64,000 nucleotides of DNA. It comes from Devosia faecipullorum (GTDB lineage Bacteria; Pseudomonadota; Alphaproteobacteria; Rhizobiales; Devosiaceae). The translations under genes and the position numbers were made by a program. This document shows, in pieces, positions 43,091-52,229 of the stretch. The notes below the pieces were generated by a model that worked only from the letters and a program-made list of their open reading frames with translations, ran no database searches and was not told where the DNA came from. The stretch is from positions 124,001 through 188,000 of the forward strand of contig NZ_JACDXV010000002.1 of assembly GCF_015158295.1 (NCBI RefSeq). Direction: 5' to 3'. Within the stretch, counting starts at the first letter, position 1. Every line of letters begins with the position of its first letter.

Positions 43091-44131
43091 ATGAGTGACA
43101 ATGATTTCGCCATCCGCATGACCGGCGTCACCAAGATTTTCGGCGACGACCCGCAGGCAGCTTTGGCGCTGTTGCGCGCCGGCAAGTCCAAGGCCGATGT
43201 GCAGGCCGAGACCAATCATGTCGTGGGGCTCGACAATGTCTCGCTCGATATCGCTCGTGGCCAGATCTTCGTGGTCATGGGCCTGTCCGGCTCGGGCAAA
43301 TCCACCCTGATCCGCCACGTCAACCGGCTTATTGAGCCGACTGCGGGCGAAATTCTGGTCGAAGGCACCGATGTGCTCAAGATGGGGCTGCCGGACCTGC
43401 GGACCTATCGGCGCAACAATGTCGCCATGGTGTTCCAGAAATTCGGACTCCTGCCGCATCGCTCGGTGATCGACAATGTCGCCTATGGCCTGGAGGTCAA
43501 AGGCGTGGGGAAGGTTGAGCGGCTGGAGCGGGCCGCGAAATGGATCGAGACGGTGGGCCTTTCAGGCTATGAGGCCAGCCAGCCAAGGCAATTGTCGGGT
43601 GGCCAGCAGCAAAGGGTGGGCCTGGCGCGGGCCTTGGCGCTCGATACCGACATCATCCTCATGGACGAGGCCTTTTCCGCGCTCGATCCCTTGATCCGCT
43701 CGGGCATGCAGGACCAGTTGATGGAGCTGCAAAAGAGCCTGGGCAAGACGATCCTGTTCATCACCCATGATTTCGATGAGGCGCTCAAGATTGCCGACCG
43801 CATCGCCGTGCTCCGGGATGGGGCGGTGCAGCAGGAGGGCCGGCCGGAAGATATCGTGCTCAAGCCCGCCAATGAGCATATCGAGGATTTCGTGCGCGAG
43901 GTGAACAAGGCCCGCGCCATTCATGTGCGCACCATCATGGAGCGCGGCGCCTTCGATGAATGCCAATATAGCGTGCCGGCCGATGCGCGCTGCGAGGACG
44001 TGTTGCCCTATTTCGCCGAGCATCAATGGGTGGGCGTCACCGATGAGGACGGCAACCAGATCGGCCGCGTTACCGCCAGAAGGGTCATCAAGGCGCTGGC
44101 GCGCTATACGCCGGGCGCCAATGAGGGCTGA
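43091..44131 (+). CDS. proV: Glycine-betaine-type ABC ATPase
   Basis: A 346-aa ProV/OpuAA-like ATPase that energises ProW. Walker A MGLSGSGKSTLIRHVNRL, signature LSGGQQQRVGLARALALD and Walker B IILMDEAFSALDPLI are canonical. The ~30-residue helical lead-in (LALLRAGKSKADVQAETNHVV) is the ProV hallmark. After about residue 275 the C-terminus reads as a single shortened CBS-like region rather than the two full CBS domains of E. coli ProV, so osmotic gating may differ. The frame is open upstream, but ATG 43091 follows GGAGG. Confidence 0.93.
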   Translation: MSDNDFAIRMTGVTKIFGDDPQAALALLRAGKSKADVQAETNHVVGLDNVSLDIARGQIFVVMGLSGSGKSTLIRHVNRLIEPTAGEILVEGTDVLKMGLPDLRTYRRNNVAMVFQKFGLLPHRSVIDNVAYGLEVKGVGKVERLERAAKWIETVGLSGYEASQPRQLSGGQQQRVGLARALALDTDIILMDEAFSALDPLIRSGMQDQLMELQKSLGKTILFITHDFDEALKIADRIAVLRDGAVQQEGRPEDIVLKPANEHIEDFVREVNKARAIHVRTIMERGAFDECQYSVPADARCEDVLPYFAEHQWVGVTDEDGNQIGRVTARRVIKALARYTPGANEG

Positions 44132-44310
44132 CCCCCTTGCCACCGCGGGGCGGCGCCGGCATCGGCGCGCCGCCTCATGCTTTGGGATGATAGCCCTTCT
44201 GTCTAAGGCGACAGTCTGATGACAGCTTTGCGCCGCGCCCTGTTGCGCCCGCGCAAGGCAGGCGGTTATAAGTGTGCCGCAATGCCAAACTCGGCACGGG
44301 GAGCAACGCC

Positions 44311-44727
44311 TTGGATTTGAAGCGGATCAACGATCGCGTCAGCGTTTCTGGACAGATCAGAGCGGAAGACGTGACAACGCTCAAACAGCTCGGCTTTGTC
44401 GCCATCGTCAACAATCGTCCGGACGGGGAATCTCCCGATCAACCGGCGGGCGCCGAGATCGAAGCGGCGGCCAAGGCCGCCGGACTCGCCTATCATGCCA
44501 TTCCGCTGGGGCGCGAGGGGGTCAATCCCGAACTCGTGGCCCAGACCAAGGCCGTGCTCGAGGGGAGCCATGGCAAGGTGTTCTGTTTCTGCCGGTCGGG
44601 CACGCGCTCGACCACGCTCTGGGCGCTGAGTCAGGCGGGGGAAGCCCCGGCCGATCAGATCATCGCCGAGGCGGCAGAGGCCGGATATGACATGAGCCAT
44701 CTGGCCGGCTATCTCGGCCAGAACTGA
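44311..44727 (+). CDS. TIGR01244-family phosphatase domain protein
   Basis: A 138-aa stand-alone dual-specificity-phosphatase-like domain of the TIGR01244 group, also found fused to beta-lactamase-like hydrolases (Blh) involved in H2S or sulfide metabolism. The signature CFCRSGTRST carries the conserved Cys/Arg. FVAIVNNRPDGESPDQP is the family first loop. The start is probably TTG 44311 with GGGGAGC upstream; a GTG at 44272 is in frame but less supported. It lies between the betaine operon and pyruvate carboxylase without a clear link. Real activity (phosphatase or persulfide-related) is uncertain. Confidence 0.78.
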   Translation: MDLKRINDRVSVSGQIRAEDVTTLKQLGFVAIVNNRPDGESPDQPAGAEIEAAAKAAGLAYHAIPLGREGVNPELVAQTKAVLEGSHGKVFCFCRSGTRSTTLWALSQAGEAPADQIIAEAAEAGYDMSHLAGYLGQN

Positions 44728-44741
44728 AGACTGAATTTATT

Positions 44742-44763
44742 GGCGGTTGGGCGGGCAACCGCC
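44742..44763 (+). other. Hairpin between the phosphatase gene and pyc
   Basis: GGCGGTTG-GGCGGG-CAACCGCC, an 8-bp stem without a T-run. It is possibly a weak terminator or part of the pyc leader. Confidence 0.4.
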
Positions 44764-44829
44764 CGTCGTCGATGTGCTGAGCCGGACCCTAAAGCGGTCC
44801 CCGACCCCTTCTGCTCGGAATTTAAATCG

Positions 44830-47800
44830 ATGCCTATCAAGAAAATCCTCGTTGCCAATCGCAGCGAAATCGCCATTCGCGTGTTTCGCGCCGCCAATGA
44901 ACTCGGGCTGAAGACGGTCGCGGTCTTTGCCGAAGAAGACAAATTGGCGCTGCACAGGTTCAAGGCCGACGAGGCCTATCTCATCGGCAAGGGCCTTGGG
45001 CCGGTCGAAGCCTATCTGCAGATCGAGGAATATATCCGCATCGCGCGGATTTCGGGCGCCGACGCCATCCATCCCGGCTATGGGCTGCTCTCGGAAAGCC
45101 CCGAATTCGTCGATGCCTGCGAGGCCGCTGGCATCACCTTTATCGGCCCGCGCGCCCAGACCATGCGCGATCTCGGCAACAAGGTGGCGGCCCGCAACAT
45201 GGCCATTGCCTCCAATGTGCCGGTGGTGCCGGCCACCGAGGCGCTGCCCGACGATCCCGAGGCCATCAGGACGCTGGCCGCGGAAATCGGCTATCCGCTG
45301 ATGCTCAAGGCCAGCTGGGGCGGCGGCGGACGCGGCATGCGCCGCATCATGGATGAAAAAAGCCTGCTTTCGGAAGTGTCCGAGGGCAAGCGTGAGGCCA
45401 AGGCGGCCTTCGGCAAGGACGAGATGTATCTCGAAAAGCTGATCGAGCGCGCCCGCCATGTCGAGGTGCAGCTGATCGGGGACGATCACGGCAATCTGGT
45501 GCATCTTTACGAGCGCGATTGCTCGGTGCAGCGGCGCAACCAGAAAGTGGTGGAACGCGCGCCCGCGCCCTATCTGTCCGAGGCGGTGCGCAAGGATCTG
45601 ACCGATGCCGCGGTGCGGCTGGGCAAGGCGGCCAATTATCGCGGCGCCGGCACCGTCGAATTCCTTATGGACGCCGACAATGACCAATTCTACTTCATCG
45701 AGGTCAATCCACGCATCCAGGTGGAGCATACCGTCACCGAGGAAGTGACCGGCATCGACATCGTCAAGGCGCAGATCCACCTGCTCGACGGCGCGGTGAT
45801 CGGCACCCCCGAAAGCGGCGTGCCGCTCCAGGAGAATATCCGGCTCAACGGCAATGCCATTCAGTGCCGCGTCACCACTGAAGACCCGGAACAGAATTTT
45901 ATTCCCGATTATGGCCGCATCACCGCCTATCGCGGCGCCACCGGCTTCGGGGTACGGCTCGATGGCGGTACCGCCTATGCCGGGGCTATTATCACCCGCT
46001 ATTACGATCCGCTCCTGGAAAAAGTCACCTGCTGGGCCCCCAGCGCCGACGAGGCCATTGCCCGCATGCACCGCGCCCTGCGCGAATTCCGCATCAGGGG
46101 CGTCGCCACCAATCTGGCCTTCCTCGAAAACATCATCACCCATCCCGATTTTGTCGAGAACCGCTATACGACGCGGTTCATCGACACGACGCCGGCTTTG
46201 TTCAATTTCAAGCCGCGCAAGGACCGGGCGACGAAGCTGCTCACCTATATCGCCGACGTGACGGTGAACGGGCATCCCGAGGTGCGCGACCGTCCGCGCC
46301 CGCCTGCCGATGCGGCGGCCCCCATCGTGCCGGACTTTGCGCCCCTCGCCGTGGTCGAGGGCAGCCGGCAGGTGCTGGACCGGGACGGCCCCGAGGGCCT
46401 GGCGCGCTGGATGAAGGCGCAGGAACGGGTTCTGTTCACCGACACCACGATGCGCGACGCGCATCAATCGCTGCTCGCGACGCGCATGCGCAGCTTCGAC
46501 ATTACCCGCATCGCCCAGGCCTATAGCGCCGGCCTGCCGAACCTGTTCAGCCTCGAATGCTGGGGCGGGGCGACGTTCGACGTCTCCATGCGCTTCCTCA
46601 ACGAAGACCCCTGGGAGCGGCTGGCCAAGGTGCGCGAGGGCGCGCCCAATATTCTCACCCAGATGCTGCTGCGCGGCTCGAACGGGGTCGGCTATACCAA
46701 TTATGCCGACAATGTCGTGCAGTTCTTCGTCCGGCAGGCGGCTCGGGGTGGCGTCGATATTTTCCGCATTTTCGACTGCCTCAACTGGGTGGAGAACATG
46801 CGCGTCTCCATCGATGCGGTGATCGAGGCGGGCAAGGTGGCCGAAGGCGCCATCTGCTATACCGGCGATCTCTTCGATCCCGACCGGGCCAAATACGATC
46901 TCAAATATTATGTCGGCCTCGCCAAGCAATTGGAGGCGGCCGGCGCCCATGTCCTGGGAATCAAGGACATGGCGGGCCTGCTCAAGCCCGCTGCGGCTAA
47001 AAAGCTGGTCTCGGTGCTCAAGGACGAGGTGGGCCTGCCCATCCATCTTCACACCCACGACACCTCGGGCGCATCGGCGGCGACGGTGTTGGCGGCGGTG
47101 GAGGCCGGGGTCGATGCGGTGGACGCCGCCATGGACGCGCTCTCCTCGACCACCAGCCAGCCGACCTTGGGCTCGCTGGTTGCTGCGCTTGACGGGGATG
47201 CGCGCGATCCGGGGCTCGATGCCAAGGCAATCCAGCAGATTTCCTTCTATTGGGAAGCCGTGCGCACCCAATACCGGGCCTTCGAGAGCGATCTCAAGGG
47301 CGGCGCTTCGGAAGTTTATCTGCACGAAATGCCGGGTGGGCAATTCACCAATCTCAAGGAACAGGCGCGCTCGCTGGGGCTCGAAACCCGCTGGCACGAG
47401 GTCGCCCAGACCTATGCCGACGTCAACCAGATGTTCGGCGACATCGTCAAGGTGACGCCGAGTTCGAAAGTGGTCGGCGACATGGCGCTGGCCATGGTCT
47501 CGGCGGGCCTCAAGCGCAGCGATGTCGAAGATCCCAACAAGGACATCGCCTTTCCCGATTCCGTCGTCGGCTTCTTTGCCGGCGATCTGGGCCAGCCGCC
47601 GGGCGGCTTTCCTGCGGCGCTGCAAAAGAAGGTGCTCAAGGGTAAAAAGCCGATGCAGGAGCGCCCCGGCTCCTATCTCAAGGAAGTCGATCTCGAGGCC
47701 GAGCGGGCCAGGATCTCCGAGGAAGCCGGCGTGCCGGTCGATGATTTCCGCCTGGCCTCCTATCTGATGTATCCCAAGGTCTATTCGGATTTCGAAAAGA

Positions 47801-48270
47801 CCCAGGATCGGTACGGGCCCACCGAAGTGCTGCCCACCCCGGTCTATTTCTATGGGCTCGAAGAGGGCGATGAAGTCCTGGTGGACATCGAAAGGGGCAA
47901 GACGCTGGTCGTCACCTATCAGGGCCGGGCTCCGACCAATGAAAAGGGCGAGGTCCGGGTCTTCTTCGATCTCAACGGCCAGCCGCGCACCATCACCGTG
48001 CCCGATAGGCTGAAGGCCGGAGAGGTCATCGTACGCGCCAAGGCGGTGGTCAGCGATCCCAGGCAAGTTGGTGCGCCGATGCCGGGCGTCATCTCGACCC
48101 TGGCCGTGGCCCAGGGCCAGAAGGTCAGCGCCGGCGACGTCCTATGCTCGATCGAGGCCATGAAGATGGAAACGGCCATTCATGCCGAGGTCGATGGCGT
48201 GGTGGTTGAATTGCTGATCAAGCCCGGCGACCAGATCGACGCCAAGGATCTGCTGGTGCGGCTGGAATAG
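44830..48270 (+). CDS. pyc: Pyruvate carboxylase
   Basis: A 1146-aa single-chain biotin enzyme that carboxylates pyruvate to oxaloacetate to refill the citric-acid cycle. The biotin carboxylase half starts KKILVANRSEIAIRVFRAAN and contains the ATP-grasp loop LKASWGGGGRGMRR. The carboxyltransferase barrel begins at about residue 535 (FTDTTMRDAHQSLLATRMRS) and includes HTHDTSGA for metal binding. The biotin-carrier domain ends the protein with EAMKMET, Lys1112 being the biotinylation site. Length fits the family. The frame extends upstream to 44740, but ATG 44830 opens the conserved domain. A clear terminator follows. Confidence 0.97.
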   Translation: MPIKKILVANRSEIAIRVFRAANELGLKTVAVFAEEDKLALHRFKADEAYLIGKGLGPVEAYLQIEEYIRIARISGADAIHPGYGLLSESPEFVDACEAAGITFIGPRAQTMRDLGNKVAARNMAIASNVPVVPATEALPDDPEAIRTLAAEIGYPLMLKASWGGGGRGMRRIMDEKSLLSEVSEGKREAKAAFGKDEMYLEKLIERARHVEVQLIGDDHGNLVHLYERDCSVQRRNQKVVERAPAPYLSEAVRKDLTDAAVRLGKAANYRGAGTVEFLMDADNDQFYFIEVNPRIQVEHTVTEEVTGIDIVKAQIHLLDGAVIGTPESGVPLQENIRLNGNAIQCRVTTEDPEQNFIPDYGRITAYRGATGFGVRLDGGTAYAGAIITRYYDPLLEKVTCWAPSADEAIARMHRALREFRIRGVATNLAFLENIITHPDFVENRYTTRFIDTTPALFNFKPRKDRATKLLTYIADVTVNGHPEVRDRPRPPADAAAPIVPDFAPLAVVEGSRQVLDRDGPEGLARWMKAQERVLFTDTTMRDAHQSLLATRMRSFDITRIAQAYSAGLPNLFSLECWGGATFDVSMRFLNEDPWERLAKVREGAPNILTQMLLRGSNGVGYTNYADNVVQFFVRQAARGGVDIFRIFDCLNWVENMRVSIDAVIEAGKVAEGAICYTGDLFDPDRAKYDLKYYVGLAKQLEAAGAHVLGIKDMAGLLKPAAAKKLVSVLKDEVGLPIHLHTHDTSGASAATVLAAVEAGVDAVDAAMDALSSTTSQPTLGSLVAALDGDARDPGLDAKAIQQISFYWEAVRTQYRAFESDLKGGASEVYLHEMPGGQFTNLKEQARSLGLETRWHEVAQTYADVNQMFGDIVKVTPSSKVVGDMALAMVSAGLKRSDVEDPNKDIAFPDSVVGFFAGDLGQPPGGFPAALQKKVLKGKKPMQERPGSYLKEVDLEAERARISEEAGVPVDDFRLASYLMYPKVYSDFEKTQDRYGPTEVLPTPVYFYGLEEGDEVLVDIERGKTLVVTYQGRAPTNEKGEVRVFFDLNGQPRTITVPDRLKAGEVIVRAKAVVSDPRQVGAPMPGVISTLAVAQGQKVSAGDVLCSIEAMKMETAIHAEVDGVVVELLIKPGDQIDAKDLLVRLE

Positions 48271-48290
48271 TAAGTGTGCCCAACAAATAG

Positions 48291-48318
48291 CAAAGGCTCG
48301 GAATGATCCGAGCCTTTG
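48291..48318 (+). terminator. Terminator after pyc
   Basis: CAAAGGCTCGG-AATGAT-CCGAGCCTTTG, 11-bp stem. It also sits downstream of the convergent Rnk-like gene. Confidence 0.75.
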
Positions 48319-48345
48319 CAGGTCTTTTCGGGATGGGTGTGATCG

Positions 48346-48795
48346 CTATGCGGCGCCCGGCCCCGGATCGTCGTCCCAGCGCGGGGTGGAATTGGCCACC
48401 TTGAGCACTTTGAGGCGGCGGGTGACGCCATCGGGATCGAGCCAGGTCATCACATGGCCGGGCCTGAGGCCCAGCAGCGCCGCGCCATGCGCCGAGGTGA
48501 CCGATAGCCGGTAATCGCCGGGCAGGTTTTCATCGCCCGGCATGACCAGCTTGATGGTCCGCTCCTCGCCCGGCATGGGCTTATAGCGCACGATGCTGCC
48601 GATACGCACGATGTCGGGCGGCAGCATGGCATCGTCCACCAGATGCGCCCGATCCAGCTCATAGAGCAGGAAGTCGATGCGGTCGGTGCTGTCGCCGATA
48701 TCGGTCAGCGCCGCAATGGTGAGCTTTTTGTGCTCATGCTCGCCGACGACGATGTCGGGGGCCTGCGACCAGTCTGACAATGAGATCGTGGTCAT
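48346..48795 (-). CDS. Rnk/GreA C-terminal-like protein
   Basis: A 149-aa protein related to regulators of nucleoside diphosphate kinase and the GreA C-terminal domain. IVRIGSIVRYKPMPGEERTI and SAHGAALLGLRPGHVMTWLD are the recognisable FKBP-like strands. It is more divergent and longer than the 12134-12517 member and lacks an obvious coiled-coil that could reach the RNA polymerase active site. It overlaps the upstream zinc-ribbon gene by four bases (ATGA), so the two are translationally coupled. A role in transcription is a family inference only. Confidence 0.68.
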   Translation of the reverse strand: MTTISLSDWSQAPDIVVGEHEHKKLTIAALTDIGDSTDRIDFLLYELDRAHLVDDAMLPPDIVRIGSIVRYKPMPGEERTIKLVMPGDENLPGDYRLSVTSAHGAALLGLRPGHVMTWLDPDGVTRRLKVLKVANSTPRWDDDPGPGAA

Positions 48796-48974
48796 GGCAG
48801 CTCCCGATTTTGCGGCGGCCCATCCGCCTCTGGCGGGATGGCGCGGTCATAGACGGAAAACAGATGTTCGGGCGCGCTGCCCGGACCGCTATAGCTCTTG
48901 TGGCACCATGGACAGCGCCGGGCTGCCCGTGGACGGGGGCCGGAACAGGATCGACAATAACGCAATACTTGCAA
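48792..48974 (-). CDS. Small zinc-ribbon protein
   Basis: A 60-aa protein with a CxxC-10-CxxC zinc knuckle: YCRSCSG (Cys7, Cys10) and RCPWCHK (Cys21, Cys24), followed by an acidic, proline-rich tail. The start is TTG 48974 with AAAGGAG nine bases upstream, and the stop overlaps the next start as ATGA. Those two points make it a real gene rather than a chance frame. Small zinc ribbons usually bind nucleic acid or RNA polymerase; here the partner is an Rnk/GreA-like protein, which supports a transcription-related pair. Function unknown. Confidence 0.65.
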   Translation of the reverse strand: MQVLRYCRSCSGPRPRAARRCPWCHKSYSGPGSAPEHLFSVYDRAIPPEADGPPQNRELP

Positions 48975-48992
48975 CTTTTGCTCCTTTCCGGG

Positions 48993-49202
48993 TCATGCCA
49001 AAGGCGACTTGCTGAGGGTCTGCAGCATTGCGGCGCGGTCCTCGACCGAGCGCAGGCGGATCGTCATGGTCTCGGTCTTGACCGGGGTCTGCGGAGGCAG
49101 GTTGTAGCTCAGGTTCGGCAGATGGGCTTCTGCCCATTCACGGAACCGGCTGAGCTTGTGGCTGCCGCTGATGGGAACGGTCACGGAATATTTGAAAGTC
49201 AT
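48993..49202 (-). CDS. Small hypothetical protein
   Basis: A 69-aa soluble protein of no recognised family. The sequence runs from MTFKYSVTVPISGSHKL to TIRLRSVEDRAAMLQTLSKS: two strand-like parts around a Pro-rich middle. GAGG lies before the ATG. It ends 18 bases before the zinc-ribbon start, so it would be the first gene of a three-gene minus-strand unit. Coding status is supported by position and SD, not by homology. Confidence 0.55.
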   Translation of the reverse strand: MTFKYSVTVPISGSHKLSRFREWAEAHLPNLSYNLPPQTPVKTETMTIRLRSVEDRAAMLQTLSKSPLA

Positions 49203-49442
49203 GGCAAGGCCTCGAAAACGTCATGCGCCATCGCCGCGCCAGGGACGCGGATGGGCATGCTCAGAATACAGGGAGGTAAATGTCAGACATCCTGGTGCCG
49301 CTCTTGCCCGTCGGGCAGGTAGCAACACCAGGCCATCAGCCTGCCTTGCGCAGGCGACTTTCAAACAAGCGAGACTTTGACATCGGGCGGTACATGGCTT
49401 GCATCATGGCGATAATATCGGGAATGTCAAATCGACGCGGCC

Positions 49443-49742
49443 TTAGAGGCGGCGCGCCGTGCCATCCATGGTGGGGCCATATTTTCCGGCATAGACCCTG
49501 GCCGGAACCGGAATGCGCGCGACGATCCAGCTGACCATGAGCGGGATCAGGACGAGGTCGTCCACCCAGCCCAGGAACGGGATCACATCGGGCACGATGT
49601 CGAAGGGATTGATCAGATAGAAGGCGGCAAAAAGCGTCGCCGCCTTGAGATAAAACGGGGTCTCGCGCGCCCAGAAGGCGGTCCAGAGCTGCACGACTTC
49701 CTTGCGGAAGAGGAAAATGCGGGGAAGGAGCCTGTTCATCAT
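49443..49742 (-). CDS. DUF1232 (YkvA) membrane protein
   Basis: A 99-aa protein with two hydrophobic stretches, fitting DUF1232. The signature is AAFYLINPFDIVPDVIPFLG, in which the Pro-Xaa-Asp elements precede the second helix (DLVLIPLMVSWIVAR). The family function is unknown. The frame starts at a TTG (49748), but ATG 49742 two codons later is the natural start. Downstream to 49203 there is a 240-base stretch where I see no gene with support. Confidence 0.85.
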   Translation of the reverse strand: MMNRLLPRIFLFRKEVVQLWTAFWARETPFYLKAATLFAAFYLINPFDIVPDVIPFLGWVDDLVLIPLMVSWIVARIPVPARVYAGKYGPTMDGTARRL

Positions 49743-49835
49743 GCTCAATAGATGGTCCTTGCGCGCCGGGGTTCAAGATGGCGGCCATCACATCTGGGAC
49801 CACGATGGTCTTGCCGCCGGGCTCCGATTGCCGGT

Positions 49836-50231
49836 TCAGCGCTTTCGGGATTGGCGCGCGGCGGCCTTGGCGCGGTTTTCCGCCAGCCGCGCGGCGACGA
49901 TCCTGGCGATCAAGTCGTCGGGCGGCATTGCCCCGGGCGGGAATTGCAGCGTGCCTTTGGAGGTGCGCCAGGGCGCGATCTCGTCCGCCATGCCGACAAA
50001 GACGGCATTGCCCATGGGAAAGAGCGAACAATGTTTCTTGAACGCGCTATAGGAGACCAGCGGCCCATCCAGCCCGATGCCGGGCATGGCATAGGTGATG
50101 ATTTCTTCGGCTTCCGGCGCAGCGGCGCGGATGACGGCGCGCAAATGGGCGATGGCGTTGCGAAAGGGCGGCGCAAGGCTGGCAATATAGGCATCGATGC
50201 GCGCCGATGCCGAAGCGCTTTGTTCGCTCAT
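49836..50231 (-). CDS. DUF1801 (YdhG-like) protein
   Basis: A 131-aa small alpha/beta protein of the DUF1801/YdhG family. Hallmarks are the [20 protein letters not shown] segment and [18 protein letters not shown], then [20 protein letters not shown]. The C-terminal tail is basic ([12 protein letters not shown]). The fold is iron-chaperone-like (frataxin), but the function is not established. GGGAGGAA lies before the ATG. It is divergent from ispG with 94 bases between starts. Confidence 0.85.
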   Translation of the reverse strand: MSEQSASASARIDAYIASLAPPFRNAIAHLRAVIRAAAPEAEEIITYAMPGIGLDGPLVSYSAFKKHCSLFPMGNAVFVGMADEIAPWRTSKGTLQFPPGAMPPDDLIARIVAARLAENRAKAAARQSRKR

Positions 50232-50325
50232 GCCGGTTCCTCCCAGGGCGGCGCCACGTTATTGTCCAGTTGCCAGCGATAAAGGGAAGTCCTATCTCGG
50301 TGGCAGATCATCCAGAGGCAGCAAT

Positions 50326-51567
50326 ATGGCCGGACCATCCGCGCGCAGGCAATCGGTAGGCGTCAATGTGGGCGGCGTCATGGTCGGCGGCGGCGCGCCC
50401 GTCGTCGTGCAATCCATGACCAATACCGACACCGCCGACATCGACGCCACAGTCAAGCAGGTCATGCAACTGGCCCGGGCCGGGTCGGAAATCGTGCGCA
50501 TCACCGTGGACCGCGATGAGAGCGCCGCCGCCGTGCCCATCATTCGCGATCGCCTGGCCTTCATGGGCTATGACGTGCCGCTGGTGGGCGACTTCCACTA
50601 TATCGGCCACAAGCTGCTCACCGACCATCCGGCCTGCGCCGAGGCCCTGGCCAAATATCGCATCAATCCGGGCAATGTCGGTTTCAAGGCCAAGCGCGAC
50701 ACCCAGTTCGCCACCCTGATCGAGATCGCCAACCGCTATGACAAGCCGGTACGCATCGGCGTCAATTGGGGGTCGCTGGACGAGGAATTGCTGACCCGTC
50801 TCATGGACGATAACGCAGCGTCACCCCAGCCGATTTCCGCCGCTGCCGTGCAGCGCGAGGCCATCATCCAGTCGGCGCTCCTGTCCGCCGCGCGGGCCGA
50901 GGAATTGGGCATGGGGCGGGACAAGATCCTGCTCTCCACCAAGGTGAGCGACGTCCAGCACCTGATCGCGGTCTATCGGGATCTGGCTTCGCGCTGCGAT
51001 TATGCGCTGCATCTAGGGCTGACCGAGGCGGGCATGGGCTCCAAGGGCATCGTCGCCTCCTCGGCGGCCCTGGGCATCCTCCTGCAACAGGGGATTGGCG
51101 ACACGATCCGCATTTCGCTGACGCCGGAGCCGGGCGGGGACCGTACTCTTGAGGTCAAGGTGGCGCAGGAATTGCTCCAGACCATGGGTTTCCGGCAATT
51201 TTTGCCGGTGGTCGCGGCCTGTCCCGGTTGTGGACGCACCACTTCGACCACGTTCCAGACGCTGGCCAAGGACATCCAGGACCACCTCAACATTTCCATG
51301 CCCGAATGGCGCGAGCGCTATCCGGGGGTCGAGACGCTGTCGGTGGCGGTGATGGGCTGCATCGTCAATGGGCCGGGCGAGAGCAAGCACGCCAATATCG
51401 GCATTTCCCTGCCGGGCACGGGGGAAACCCCCGCCGCCCCGGTTTTCGTCGATGGCGAAAAGGTCGCCACCCTGCGCGGCGCCGATGTCGCCGACCAGTT
51501 CAAGGCCATGGTGGCCGCCTATATCGAAAAGAAATTCGGCTCCGGCCGGCAGGATGCCGCCGAATGA
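50326..51567 (+). CDS. ispG: 4-hydroxy-3-methylbut-2-enyl diphosphate synthase
   Basis: The [4Fe-4S] enzyme of the MEP isoprenoid pathway (GcpE) that makes HMBPP from MEcPP. The 413-aa protein has the TIM-barrel part ([19 protein letters not shown]) and [12 protein letters not shown]. The cluster-binding cysteines are in [11 protein letters not shown] and [10 protein letters not shown]. The open frame extends to 50197, but ATG 50326 ([17 protein letters not shown]) gives the family start, with AGAGG upstream. A 29-codon membrane peptide starts inside its stop codon. Confidence 0.96.
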   Translation: MAGPSARRQSVGVNVGGVMVGGGAPVVVQSMTNTDTADIDATVKQVMQLARAGSEIVRITVDRDESAAAVPIIRDRLAFMGYDVPLVGDFHYIGHKLLTDHPACAEALAKYRINPGNVGFKAKRDTQFATLIEIANRYDKPVRIGVNWGSLDEELLTRLMDDNAASPQPISAAAVQREAIIQSALLSAARAEELGMGRDKILLSTKVSDVQHLIAVYRDLASRCDYALHLGLTEAGMGSKGIVASSAALGILLQQGIGDTIRISLTPEPGGDRTLEVKVAQELLQTMGFRQFLPVVAACPGCGRTTSTTFQTLAKDIQDHLNISMPEWRERYPGVETLSVAVMGCIVNGPGESKHANIGISLPGTGETPAAPVFVDGEKVATLRGADVADQFKAMVAAYIEKKFGSGRQDAAE

Positions 51568-51653
51568 AGACTGAGCGCAATCACAGGCGGCTGTTCTGGC
51601 TGGCCATGCTGATCCTGGTGCTCGGCGGGCTCAAGCTGATGGGTCAGATCTAG
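51564..51653 (+). CDS. 29-aa single-pass membrane peptide coupled to ispG
   Basis: Too short for ordinary gene calling. It begins in the ispG stop (ATGA overlap) and encodes a basic start (MKTERNHRR) followed by one strongly hydrophobic helix ([18 protein letters not shown]). Basic-then-hydrophobic layout places the N-terminus in the cytoplasm. Overlap coupling to ispG argues that it is translated. No function can be named; small coupled membrane peptides often modulate a partner. Confidence 0.55.
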   Translation: MKTERNHRRLFWLAMLILVLGGLKLMGQI

Positions 51654-51670
51654 CCGTTGAGGATAGTCAT

Positions 51671-52105
51671 CTAGCCGCGCTTGCCGATGTCCCATTCGGG
51701 CAGCGGAAACACCCGGTCATAGGCCCAGTTGAAGACAAAGGCGTAGCCCATGTAGAAAAGGGCCAGCGCAATATCCATTGCCAATGCATCCCAGAGCGAA
51801 ATCTGCAAATACCAGGCAATGGCCGGCAGCATGATGAGCAGCAGGCCTAGCTCGAACAGCAGGGCATGGAGCACGCGGATGGGCGTGGACTTTTCCGTGC
51901 CGCCGCGCAGCCGGACCATCGCATGGTCGAAGCCGAGATTGTAGATATAGTTCCACACCATGGCGATGGTGGCGCCGGCCACCACGATGACGGCGCTGTC
52001 CTCGCCCGGCAGGTGAAAGGCGAAGGCGGCGAGCGGCGTCGCCAGCAGAATGCCGATGATTTCGAAGGAAACGGCGTGACGGATACGGTCGGCAGTTTTG
52101 CGCAT
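51671..52105 (-). CDS. PACE-family efflux transporter
   Basis: A 144-aa four-helix inner-membrane protein of the PACE (AceI-like, bacterial transmembrane pair) family that exports biocides such as chlorhexidine or, naturally, polyamine-like compounds. The conserved Glu15 lies in VSFEIIGILLATPLAAFAF, and the second repeat has LHALLFELGLLLIMLPAIAW, giving the duplicated two-helix pattern. The open frame runs to 52318, but ATG 52105 opens the family start. GGGGA precedes it. Confidence 0.88.
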   Translation of the reverse strand: MRKTADRIRHAVSFEIIGILLATPLAAFAFHLPGEDSAVIVVAGATIAMVWNYIYNLGFDHAMVRLRGGTEKSTPIRVLHALLFELGLLLIMLPAIAWYLQISLWDALAMDIALALFYMGYAFVFNWAYDRVFPLPEWDIGKRG

Positions 52106-52229
52106 GGCAATCCCCAAGACTGCGGGCCGTCCCGAACGATGACCCGAAATGGGGGAGGTCGTCCTCACGCCGGGCGATATAGGACGTTCCGGTTTTGCCG
52201 GCAAGGCCGGGGCGGGCATGTCCGCTATT

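Noticed and set aside
44737-48066. 1109-codon open frame on the minus strand
   Set aside because: It is exactly antisense to pyc, has no recognisable motif, and arises from the high-GC codon pattern of the real gene.
48291-48318. Hairpin after pyc as a repeat element
   Set aside because: It has no second copy in the window and the TTTG end fits a terminator for the converging genes better.
49280-49534. 84-codon ORF with a good GGGAGGT ribosome site
   Set aside because: The product shows no domain or conserved pattern and half of it is antisense to the DUF1232 gene. I could not separate it from chance, though the ribosome site makes it worth a proteomic check.
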